64,000 bases of DNA from M3 sp964637445 (lineage in GTDB: Bacteria; Bacteroidota; Bacteroidia; Bacteroidales; Muribaculaceae): the NCBI GenBank assembly GCA_964637445.1, contig CAZWWS010000001.1:48528-112527 (forward strand), given 5' to 3'. The notes under the pieces are model-generated. The model had not been told where the DNA came from. It worked only from the letters and a program-made list of their open reading frames with translations, and made no database searches. A program made the translations under genes and the position numbers. Position 1 is the stretch's first letter; every line of letters starts with the position of its first letter. Positions 1 through 7,989 of the stretch are shown one piece after another.

Positions 1-576
1 CGCAAAGAACGAGGCAAAGAATCTTTGTTGCGAAAAAAATTTACAATGGCGTATTACTCATTGCTACAGAAGTCTACACGAATTGACATCTTGCAAAATG
101 TAGGTGATTTTCGATTGCTTGATCGTCGATGCATCAATGCTATCTGCCAATTGCGTGAAACGCAGCGATATACCAAAGGATTATATTGTTGGATTGGTTA
201 TAAAAAGAAAGATGTTTTGTTTGAACAAGGAGATCGGACTCAAGGTGAATCGTCATTTAATTTCATGGGGTTGTTTAACCTTGCAATAGAGGGAATCACG
301 AGTTTTACCACGGCTCCATTGCGTATGGCGACTTTCCTCGGCTTTTTAGTATCGATTATTGCATTTCTATACCTATGTTTTATCGTAATCAAAACAATAT
401 TTATCGGTGAGTCGGTACAAGGGTATCCGACATTGATGGTTGTGATGCTATTTCTTGGCGGAGTACAACTAATCTCGCTCGGTATCATAGGGGAGTATGT
501 AGGACGAATATTCAACGAGACCAAAAATCGTCCGGTTTATATAGCAGAATCATATAACGAAGAAAAAATAGTATGA
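1..576 (+). CDS. GT2 glycosyltransferase, C-terminal part (5' truncated)
   Basis: The reading frame is open from the first base, so the gene starts upstream of the window. What remains is the C-terminal half of a dolichyl/undecaprenyl-phosphate sugar transferase of the GtrB/DPM1 type. The catalytic-domain motif GDFRLLDR is visible, then a short linker, then two membrane segments (about residues 105-130 and 140-160, numbered from the window edge). Such enzymes move a sugar from a nucleotide donor to a polyprenyl phosphate on the cytoplasmic face, supplying a lipid-linked sugar for surface polysaccharide or protein glycosylation. The stop overlaps the start of the next gene (ATGA), so the two are translationally coupled. 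The subfamily is firm; the sugar cannot be told. Confidence 0.85.
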   Translation, partial: RKERGKESLLRKKFTMAYYSLLQKSTRIDILQNVGDFRLLDRRCINAICQLRETQRYTKGLYCWIGYKKKDVLFEQGDRTQGESSFNFMGLFNLAIEGITSFTTAPLRMATFLGFLVSIIAFLYLCFIVIKTIFIGESVQGYPTLMVVMLFLGGVQLISLGIIGEYVGRIFNETKNRPVYIAESYNEEKIV

Positions 577-2198
577 ACACAAAGAATAAAATATCAAATA
601 TTTATATTACAAACAAAATCGAATGTATTTTTTTTGTTGTAATAGGTGTGCTGTTTTACGCTATTAATAGTTTGAGTGAAATAAGTTGGGATGATTACTA
701 TTATATGTTTATATGTGAAAATGAAAATTTTTTTGGAGACTATAATAGGGAATACGTGTATAATTTCTCGGATGTAATAAAATCTCAAATTAATCATTGG
801 AATTATGTTAATGGTCGATTTATTATTCATGTTATAGTACAAGTGTTTGTTTGCTTGTTTGGGCTTACCTCATTTCAGATCTGTAATTCGGTAATGTTTG
901 TTGTGCTGATGAAATATTTATGTAAACTTTGTATTGGTGAGCATCAGAGAGGTGATGTCAGATATTATATACTACTCTTGACTATTATGTATGTGATGCT
1001 GGGATTTATGAATGTCGGTTTAGGCTATGTGACAAGTATTGCGTTTTCTGTTAATTACTTATGGCCATCAACATTGTTCGTGTGTTATATATATAATTAC
1101 TACAAATATAAAGATATTGAAAAGAATGTTACGTTAATTAAGCGTATAGTGTTATTTCTATTCGCAATTTTAACAGGGGCAATGAACGAATCATTTTCAG
1201 TGGGTTTATCTGCGGCATTGTTTATATATTATCTGATTCATACCCACAGAACAAGGTTTAAGGGTATAGTCGCATTATTGACGATTGGATTATGGATTGG
1301 AACTACCATATGCTGTGTAAATCCGGCTAATATTGGTCGTTTTATGGGAAGTAATGACTCTAATTTGATCCGAGAATTGTCTTTACGTATACTATGGTTG
1401 GGTTCTAATATTGAGTTATTAGTGCCGATCTTTAGTGTAATTATATTAATTATAATAACCAATATACGAAACATGCAGTTGGTGAAAGAATTGAAAAATA
1501 AGTACATGGAATTAATAGTAGCGATTGTATGTACATTCTTATTTTTGGTGGCAATTGGTTTAAAAGGAAATATGCAAATGTTTATCAGTTGTACACTATT
1601 GAGTATAATCTTAACCTACAAATTCTTGGAAAGAATTCTTGATAATCGTTTGAAAAAAAATGTGATAAAAATATTAACGATATGCTTATGTGTGCATTAT
1701 ATTGTAGTTCTTGGATATTCCTATCGGCAAAATAATGATTATAATTCAAACATAAAAGAATATTTGTCTACTTTTGGAGTTATTGAATATGATTTACCGC
1801 AAGCACCACCAATAATAAGTTCGTACGGATTATGTTTTTCTGATTCTCGGAAGGATTTTATTTATTCAGGTCTTGAACTCGTGTATGGATATAAACCAAA
1901 GTTTATACCCAATCGAAGTATATTAGAAAATATTGAAAATGAAATTGCGTATGATGCTGGTTGGTGTTATGTAATAGCGACTCCTGCAAACGTAAAATAT
2001 GATTTTATAGTTAAAAATTTCACTCATAAAAATTGGATGTTGAAATTATGGAGTAGAGTATCAGAGTCTGCTACATCCCAATTTGTTTTGGAATCATATG
2101 AGGTTGCATACAATAATAGGAAGTATACTATTGCTCTAAAGAATAACAATGCGTTTGACTATCACAAAATTTCCATTATTAAGAGAAAAGAAATTTGA
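573..2198 (+). CDS. polytopic membrane protein, DUF6056-like (possible GT-C glycosyltransferase)
   Basis: This 541-residue protein has about ten hydrophobic segments and a tail of about 150 residues after the last one. Near the N-terminus, after the first membrane segment, it carries an acidic WDDYYYMF motif followed by NGRF, which resembles DUF6056/GtrII-type proteins that modify polysaccharide from polyprenyl-linked sugars. Coupling to the upstream GT2 gene by a 4-base overlap supports a donor-transferase pair: the GT2 makes the lipid-linked sugar and this protein transfers it outside the membrane. The gene is clearly more AT-rich than the rest of the window, with many ATA and TTA codons, typical of exchanged polysaccharide loci. 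The family assignment is by motif memory only. Confidence 0.6.
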   Translation: MNTKNKISNIYITNKIECIFFVVIGVLFYAINSLSEISWDDYYYMFICENENFFGDYNREYVYNFSDVIKSQINHWNYVNGRFIIHVIVQVFVCLFGLTSFQICNSVMFVVLMKYLCKLCIGEHQRGDVRYYILLLTIMYVMLGFMNVGLGYVTSIAFSVNYLWPSTLFVCYIYNYYKYKDIEKNVTLIKRIVLFLFAILTGAMNESFSVGLSAALFIYYLIHTHRTRFKGIVALLTIGLWIGTTICCVNPANIGRFMGSNDSNLIRELSLRILWLGSNIELLVPIFSVIILIIITNIRNMQLVKELKNKYMELIVAIVCTFLFLVAIGLKGNMQMFISCTLLSIILTYKFLERILDNRLKKNVIKILTICLCVHYIVVLGYSYRQNNDYNSNIKEYLSTFGVIEYDLPQAPPIISSYGLCFSDSRKDFIYSGLELVYGYKPKFIPNRSILENIENEIAYDAGWCYVIATPANVKYDFIVKNFTHKNWMLKLWSRVSESATSQFVLESYEVAYNNRKYTIALKNNNAFDYHKISIIKRKEI

Positions 2199-2221
2199 GA
2201 AATCAAAATGACAATCAAAAT

Positions 2222-2255
2222 AGCAAAAGGTTGGCTGTGGCCGACCTTTTTTGCT
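2222..2255 (+). terminator. intrinsic terminator after the glycan genes
   Basis: An 11-bp stem (AAAAGGTTGGC with GCCGACCTTTT, one G-T pair) around a short loop is followed by a run of T. It separates the polysaccharide genes from the permease. Confidence 0.75.
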
Positions 2256-2275
2256 GTAATGTGGATGGAATTTAC

Positions 2276-2283
2276 TATCTTTG
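2276..2283 (+). promoter_or_regulatory. -7 element TATCTTTG for the LptF/G-type permease
   Basis: It matches the Bacteroidota -7 consensus TAnnTTTG and lies 25 bp before the ATG at 2309. Confidence 0.65.
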
Positions 2284-2308
2284 CATTCAATTTGATTAAT
2301 ATATAAGA

Positions 2309-4246
2309 ATGATGTTGAAGATTAAGCGACTATATACGTTTATGTTACAGAGCTTTTTGCCTCTGTTTCTTATGACGTTTTTTATATGTCTCTTCATCAT
2401 TTTGATGCAATTTTTATGGCGATATATCGACGAATTGGTCGGTAAGGGGTTGGACGTGATTGTTATTGCCGAATTGTTTTTTTATGCGGCATTGACTATG
2501 GTTCCAATGGCTCTTCCGTTGGCAATATTGCTTGCATCACTGATGACGTTTGGAAATCTCGGTGAGCGCTTTGAACTCACGGCAATGAAAGCTTCCGGGG
2601 TGTCGCTCTTGAGAACCATGCGTCCGTTGATAGTCCTAATGGTTTTAGTTGCAATTGGGGCATTCTTTTTTCAAAACAACGTGCTTCCATTGGCGCAAAC
2701 GAAGATGTGGACGTTGTTGTATTCAATACGTCAAACATCACCAGAACTCGATATTCCCGAGGGTGTTTTCTATGATCAGATTCCAGGATATAACCTGTAT
2801 GTAACGCAGAAAGATCGTGAAACAGGAATGATGCACGATATGATGATCTATGATGTGTCGAAAGGCTTCGATAATGCGAGCATCATACTTGCTGATTCCG
2901 GTAAGATGTCTTTTACTGAAGATAAGACTCATCTGTTTTTGCAACTTTGGAATGGTGAATCATTCGAAAACTTACGAGAACAGACCGGTGCGCAGACAAA
3001 CAAGAATGTGCCTTATCGTCGTGAATCATTCGACTCGAAGGAGGTTATGATTGCTTTTGATGCTAATTTCAATCGTATGGACGATGATGCGATGCGTAAT
3101 CAGTATGTAGGTAAAAATATTGAAGAGCTACAAGCTACAATCGACTCGGTCAATCTGCGTATCGATTCCGTCGGCTCGGCTTATGGCAAGATTCTGAAAG
3201 AAACGCCATATTTTGGTTTGCCCTATAATCTACATAAGTATCGCAATGGAGAGCACACCACCGAACGCAATCGAGAAATCGTGTTGGAAAGGCCTCTTGA
3301 TGTCGACTCTGTTTTTGCCGGAGCAAGTGCCGGATATGCAAAGAGCTATTTGCAACAGGCTTTGTCTAAAGCGAAACGTACTCGTCAAGATTTTGAATAC
3401 AAAAGCTATACGATGAAGGACGATCGCAAGACCATACGTCGTCATGCTATCGAATTGATGAAGAAGTTTACACTTTCATTTGCTTGCATTATCTTTTTCT
3501 TCATTGGAGCTCCTCTTGGTGCAATCATCCGTAAAGGTGGACTTGGTATGCCACTTGTGATTTCGGTATTCCTATTCATCTTTTATTATATCATTGACAA
3601 TACCGGATATAAGATGGCGCGCGAAGGGCGCATAGAGGTATGGCAAGGTATGTGGCTGAGTTCTGCGGTTTTGCTCCCGATGGGCATTTTCTTTACTTAT
3701 AAGGCCGTCAATGATTCTTCTGTATTTAATCGTGATGCTTATGTCAACTTCTTCCGCAAGCTTATCGGCAAAAATGAGACTCGCCATCTTACTATGAAAG
3801 AGGTGGTGATGGATGAAGTGGAACTCCTGGAAGCTTACGAGATGCTCGCATCGTTAGATCAACATTGCACATCTTTTCTTAAACAATATGCAAAGCCTCA
3901 AAGCTATGTGACATATTGGCATAGTGGTTATGATCGTCGAGAGATTCATGCGTTATCGTCCGAATTAGAACGTGTGGTTGACTATCTATCCAATTCGCGC
4001 GATAAGATGGTGATAATAAAGTTGATGGATTTACCTATTTTACGTAGTTTGTGGCTCTATCACCCTACCAACTATGGATGGATAGGTTATGTGGCAGCTG
4101 TGTTATTCCCGATTGGACTGCCACTATATTTGATGGGTTTGCGTAGCCAGCGCAAATTTAAGGATGAAATACGTTCTGTCGCAAATATTGTGAGAGAGCT
4201 TACAACATTATTGGAAAAGAACACGTTAGATAATAAAGAAGCATAA
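2309..4246 (+). CDS. LptF/LptG (YjgP/YjgQ) family permease, long form
   Basis: Membrane subunit of the lipopolysaccharide export ABC transporter Lpt, which extracts LPS from the inner membrane and pushes it towards the periplasmic bridge. The N-terminal helices (about 15-40, 55-85, 100-125), a periplasmic beta-rich domain (about 130-360) and a second helical block starting near 385 match the family. At 645 residues it is much longer than the usual 350-400. The extra C-terminal region is a soluble helical stretch followed by another hydrophobic segment near residues 595-615. A second family member lies at 27700, so this is probably one half of an LptF/LptG pair encoded at separate loci. ribBA follows after 3 bp. 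Confidence 0.85.
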   Translation: MMLKIKRLYTFMLQSFLPLFLMTFFICLFIILMQFLWRYIDELVGKGLDVIVIAELFFYAALTMVPMALPLAILLASLMTFGNLGERFELTAMKASGVSLLRTMRPLIVLMVLVAIGAFFFQNNVLPLAQTKMWTLLYSIRQTSPELDIPEGVFYDQIPGYNLYVTQKDRETGMMHDMMIYDVSKGFDNASIILADSGKMSFTEDKTHLFLQLWNGESFENLREQTGAQTNKNVPYRRESFDSKEVMIAFDANFNRMDDDAMRNQYVGKNIEELQATIDSVNLRIDSVGSAYGKILKETPYFGLPYNLHKYRNGEHTTERNREIVLERPLDVDSVFAGASAGYAKSYLQQALSKAKRTRQDFEYKSYTMKDDRKTIRRHAIELMKKFTLSFACIIFFFIGAPLGAIIRKGGLGMPLVISVFLFIFYYIIDNTGYKMAREGRIEVWQGMWLSSAVLLPMGIFFTYKAVNDSSVFNRDAYVNFFRKLIGKNETRHLTMKEVVMDEVELLEAYEMLASLDQHCTSFLKQYAKPQSYVTYWHSGYDRREIHALSSELERVVDYLSNSRDKMVIIKLMDLPILRSLWLYHPTNYGWIGYVAAVLFPIGLPLYLMGLRSQRKFKDEIRSVANIVRELTTLLEKNTLDNKEA

Positions 4247-4249
4247 TAT

Positions 4250-5464
4250 ATGGAAAAAATAACACTAAACACAATAGAGGAGGCGATTGCTGATTTCCGC
4301 GAGGGTAAGATGGTGATTGTGGTCGATGACGAAGATCGTGAAAATGAAGGCGATATCATAGTCGCTGCTGAAAAGATCACTCCTGAGCAAGTAAACTTTA
4401 TGCTCAAAAATGCTCGTGGTGTACTTTGTGTACCGATAACAATATCTCGATGCAAAGAACTTGAACTTGATTATCAAGTCCAAAACAATACTTCGATGCT
4501 CGGAACGCCATTTACGGTTACAGTCGATAAACTCGAAGGCTGTTCTACCGGAGTATCGATTCAAGATCGGTGTGCTACAATTCGAGCTCTTGCCGACCCG
4601 ACGTCGAAACCCGAAACATTTGGACGCCCGGGGCATATCAATCCGCTATACGCTCAAGATAAAGGGGTACTTCGTCGCGCCGGGCATACCGAGGCTGCTG
4701 TAGACCTTGCTCGTCTTGCCGGACTGCAACCGGCTGCGGCGTTGATGGAAATAATGAGCGATGATGGATCGATGGCTCGTCTCCCCGAACTTCGTCGACG
4801 TGCCGATGAATGGGGTATGAAACTTGTGTCGATTCGCGATCTTATTGCCTATCGTTTGACTCAAGAGTCGCTTGTGGAGCAAGGAGTTGAAGTAGATATG
4901 CCTACGGAATATGGGCATTTCCGTCTTGTCCCATTCCGCCAAAAGAGCAATGGGCTTGAACATATTGCTATAATCAAAGGAGAAATCAATCCGGATGAAG
5001 AAGTGCTCGTGCGAGTGCATTCATCTTGTGCTACCGGTGACATATTCGGCTCTCAACGATGTGATTGTGGAGAACAGTTACACAAAGCTTTGCGCATGAT
5101 AGAGCGTGAGGGTAAAGGGGTTGTGGTCTATCTCAATCAAGAGGGCAGAGGTATCGGTCTGATGGAGAAAATGAAGGCCTATAAGTTGCAAGAAGATGGT
5201 ATGGATACTGTTGATGCAAACATTTGTCTCGGCCATCAAGCTGATGAGCGTGACTATGGTGTGGGGGCGCAAATTCTCCATCTCCTCGGGGTGTCGAAGA
5301 TGCGTCTTATGACCAACAATCCCGTGAAGCGTGTTGGCCTTGAAGGGTATGGCCTTACTGTGGTAGAAAATATCCCCATTGAAATTGAACCGAATGAATA
5401 CAATCGTTTTTATATGCATACCAAGAAGCAACGCATGGGACATACTCTCGAGCACGTTGACTAA
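4250..5464 (+). CDS. ribBA: bifunctional DHBP synthase / GTP cyclohydrolase II
   Basis: It makes both early precursors of riboflavin: 3,4-dihydroxy-2-butanone 4-phosphate from ribulose 5-phosphate (N-terminal half) and the pyrimidine intermediate from GTP (C-terminal half). The RibB half (about 1-205) shows the acidic DDEDRENEGDII motif. The RibA half (about 206-404) shows the zinc-site signature SCATGDIFGSQRCDCG and the NQEGRGIGL motif. The 404-residue length is normal for a fused RibBA. It follows the permease by 3 bp and is probably in the same transcript. No FMN riboswitch is seen upstream, consistent with an internal operon position. Confidence 0.95.
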   Translation: MEKITLNTIEEAIADFREGKMVIVVDDEDRENEGDIIVAAEKITPEQVNFMLKNARGVLCVPITISRCKELELDYQVQNNTSMLGTPFTVTVDKLEGCSTGVSIQDRCATIRALADPTSKPETFGRPGHINPLYAQDKGVLRRAGHTEAAVDLARLAGLQPAAALMEIMSDDGSMARLPELRRRADEWGMKLVSIRDLIAYRLTQESLVEQGVEVDMPTEYGHFRLVPFRQKSNGLEHIAIIKGEINPDEEVLVRVHSSCATGDIFGSQRCDCGEQLHKALRMIEREGKGVVVYLNQEGRGIGLMEKMKAYKLQEDGMDTVDANICLGHQADERDYGVGAQILHLLGVSKMRLMTNNPVKRVGLEGYGLTVVENIPIEIEPNEYNRFYMHTKKQRMGHTLEHVD

Positions 5465-5484
5465 TATAGGGTAGATAGTATTGA

Positions 5485-6405
5485 TTAAGGAATGCGGTAA
5501 GATCCTTGCCGTATTCCTTTTTCTTTTATGCGATTTTGTAGGAGATTGGTGAATTGATAGTTTTTCAATCCCCATCGTGGAGATATAAGAAGTTCGTCGG
5601 GCGATTGAGATACAAAACGTTCGATAGCAATCGATGGAGCTGTGTGTTCGATGATACGACAGCATAAGTCGATATAGCTATCAGGCGTAAACTGCCTAAT
5701 AGTGTAGAACTTTTGTTCGATGTCGCGAGCGAGGCGTGTGCCTCTGATTATTTGTAGCTGGTGGAGTTTGAGTGTTGAAATTGGTAGCTCTGAAACGCGA
5801 TCAATAGTAGTAAGTATCATTTCGTCGTCTTCGCCGGGAAGTCCGACTATAAGATGAAGTCCTACCGGAATATCTCGCATAGCTGTACGCCGTACTGCAT
5901 CAATGGTGTCTTGCCATGTGTGGCAGCGATTGATGAGCTGGAGAGTCGAATCGTGTGATGTTTCAGCACCATATTCGATCATCACAAATTTTTCGTGCGT
6001 CAATTCTTGTAATCTGTCGAGAAGCTGGTTAGGGACACAGTCCGGGCGAGTACCGATGATAAGACCTTCGACCAATGGTTGCTCTAACGCTTCTCGATAT
6101 AATTTCATGAGGCGGTCGATGTCGCCATGTGTATTAGTATAGGCTTGAAAATAGGCGAGATAGCGCATTTCGGGATATTTTCGCGCAAAAAATTGCTTCC
6201 CTTCTTCTATTTGCTCAGCAACCGACAGCCGAGGGGCACAATAGGATGGATTGAATGTCTGATTATTGCAATATGTACACCCACCGATTCCTTTAGTTCC
6301 ATCGCGATTAGGGCAAGTGAAGCCCGCATTGATAGCGAGCTTCTGAACCTTGTATGGGAAATATCCGGCAAGGAAATCGGCAAAGTCGCGGTATCCTTGA
6401 GCCAT
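5485..6405 (-). CDS. TIGR01212-family radical SAM protein (YhcC-like)
   Basis: A 306-residue radical SAM enzyme. The 4Fe-4S cysteines are Cys31, Cys43 and Cys46 in the widely spaced arrangement CPNRDGT...GGCTYC that marks the YhcC/TIGR01212 family rather than the classic CxxxCxxC. The downstream GLPGED and HQLQIIRGT segments also fit. The substrate of the family is not established. It lies 2 bp after aroC and ends a minus-strand run that begins at rho, so it is probably made from the rho transcript. Confidence 0.85.
   Translation of the reverse strand: MAQGYRDFADFLAGYFPYKVQKLAINAGFTCPNRDGTKGIGGCTYCNNQTFNPSYCAPRLSVAEQIEEGKQFFARKYPEMRYLAYFQAYTNTHGDIDRLMKLYREALEQPLVEGLIIGTRPDCVPNQLLDRLQELTHEKFVMIEYGAETSHDSTLQLINRCHTWQDTIDAVRRTAMRDIPVGLHLIVGLPGEDDEMILTTIDRVSELPISTLKLHQLQIIRGTRLARDIEQKFYTIRQFTPDSYIDLCCRIIEHTAPSIAIERFVSQSPDELLISPRWGLKNYQFTNLLQNRIKEKGIRQGSYRIP
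5487..5526. terminator. bidirectional terminator between convergent ribBA and the radical SAM gene
   Basis: A 15-bp stem with two G-T pairs (arms 5487-5501 and 5505-5519) encloses a 3-nt loop and is followed by TTTTTCTTTT on the plus strand. On the minus strand it overlaps the last codons of the radical SAM gene. Confidence 0.85.
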
Positions 6406-6407
6406 GA

Positions 6408-7481
6408 TTAGAGATGTGTAGTCTTGTTGGCAAGATATGCATCGAGAATGACAATGGCAGCCATAGACTCGACGATAGGCACAGCTCGTGGAAGAACGCA
6501 GGGATCATGACGACCGCGAGCTTTTAGAGTAATAGCGTTTCCATCGCAGTCTATAGTGTCGACCGGACGAAGTAGTGTGGCTACCGGTTTGAATGCTATG
6601 CGGAAATATATGTCACTACCATTTGAGATGCCTCCTTGTATACCTCCCGAATGGTTGGTCGTAGTGGAAATTTTTCCATCATTATTGACGAATGTATCGA
6701 GCATTTCGCTCCCGCGACAGCCCACACCATCAAAGCCCATTCCATAGTCAAATCCTTTGGCGGCGTTGATTGAGAGCATCGCAGCCCCAAGTGTTGCATG
6801 AAGCTTCCCGAATGCCGGTTCGCCAAGTCCTACCGGACACCCTTTGACTACGCCGGTGATTACTCCGCCTATGGTATCGCCATCGGCCTTGACCTCGGTT
6901 ATGAGTTGTATCATCCGCTCAGCGACTTCTTGGTCGGGGCAACGAACGATGTTGCTCTCGATTGACGTAGGATCGTATTTTGTATAGTCGTTCGATAAGG
7001 CTATGTCTCCAACTTGCGACGTGTAGGCGTAAATGTCGATGCCAAGAGTCTTAAGCGCTTGAAGAGCAAATGCACCGGCAACGACTCTTGATATGGTTTC
7101 ACGTGCCGAGGAGCGTCCTCCGCCACGAGGATCTCGCAAGCCATATTTCGATGTGTAGGTATAGTCGGCGTGTGATGGACGGAATGTGCGAGCTATCTCA
7201 GAGTAATCGGTTGAATGATGGTCTTCGTTGAATACTACAAATCCAATCGGTGTTCCGGTGGTCTTGCCTTCAAACAGACCGGAGAGTATCTGAACTCTGT
7301 CTTTTTCATCGCGAGCGGTGACGATGTTCGACTGCCCGGGACGACGACGATTGAGCTGATATTGTATTTGTTCGATATCAATAGGTATGCCTGCGGGCAT
7401 TCCGTCGATAACGCCACCGATGGCTGTGCCATGCGATTCGCCGAACGTGGTGACGCGAAATATATTACCAAAACTATTCAT
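6408..7481 (-). CDS. aroC: chorismate synthase
   Basis: It catalyses the last shikimate-pathway step, 5-enolpyruvylshikimate 3-phosphate to chorismate, using reduced FMN without net redox change. The 357-residue length is typical. Family signatures are visible: GESHG near residue 15, RRRPGQ near 47, GGGRSSARET near 120-130, and RGRHDPCV near the C-terminus. Its start overlaps the end of ybaK by 8 bp, showing tight coupling. No dedicated promoter is seen. Confidence 0.96.
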   Translation of the reverse strand: MNSFGNIFRVTTFGESHGTAIGGVIDGMPAGIPIDIEQIQYQLNRRRPGQSNIVTARDEKDRVQILSGLFEGKTTGTPIGFVVFNEDHHSTDYSEIARTFRPSHADYTYTSKYGLRDPRGGGRSSARETISRVVAGAFALQALKTLGIDIYAYTSQVGDIALSNDYTKYDPTSIESNIVRCPDQEVAERMIQLITEVKADGDTIGGVITGVVKGCPVGLGEPAFGKLHATLGAAMLSINAAKGFDYGMGFDGVGCRGSEMLDTFVNNDGKISTTTNHSGGIQGGISNGSDIYFRIAFKPVATLLRPVDTIDCDGNAITLKARGRHDPCVLPRAVPIVESMAAIVILDAYLANKTTHL

Positions 7482-7971
7482 CTTCGTGTGGTGTAACTAT
7501 AAGGTGAACTACCGAGGCGCGTACGTAATCGATAAGTGCCTGCGGGGATATTTTTAGTTGAAGTCCGCGCATGCCTGCACTGACAAAAATATGATCGAAG
7601 TCGAGGGCTGTTGTGTGAAAAAATGTAGGGAATGCTTTCTTCATCCCAATAGGTGAGCATCCGCCACGGATATAGCCGGTGAGGGGTAAAAGTTCTTTCA
7701 TCGGAATCATTTCAGCCTTTTTTGCTCCGGCAGCACGTGCAGCAGCTTTTAAATCGACCTCTGTATTGCCCGGAACCACACATACGAAATAACCGCTTTT
7801 GTCGCCATGTAGGACAAGTGTCTTGAATACTTGGTTTATATCCTCTCCAAGCGCCTCTGCTACATGGTCGGCGGCGAGATTGTTCTCGTCGACTACATAG
7901 GGTACAAGCTCGTAAGGTATTTTTGCCTTATCGAGTAGTCGTGCGGCATTGGTCTTTTGTATGGCTGCCAT
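7474..7971 (-). CDS. ybaK: Cys-tRNA(Pro)/Cys-tRNA(Cys) deacylase, YbaK/EbsC family
   Basis: A 165-residue single-domain editing protein of the YbaK group, which hydrolyses cysteine mischarged on tRNA-Pro. Visible family features are the N-terminal TNAARLLDKAKIPYE segment, the VFKTLVLHGDK strand with the conserved lysine, and the GYIRGGCSPIGMKK loop that lines the active site. It follows rho by 18 bp and overlaps aroC. The small C-terminal tail is ordinary. Confidence 0.9.
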   Translation of the reverse strand: MAAIQKTNAARLLDKAKIPYELVPYVVDENNLAADHVAEALGEDINQVFKTLVLHGDKSGYFVCVVPGNTEVDLKAAARAAGAKKAEMIPMKELLPLTGYIRGGCSPIGMKKAFPTFFHTTALDFDHIFVSAGMRGLQLKISPQALIDYVRASVVHLIVTPHEDE

Positions 7972-7989
7972 AGTACGAATAATTTCAGA

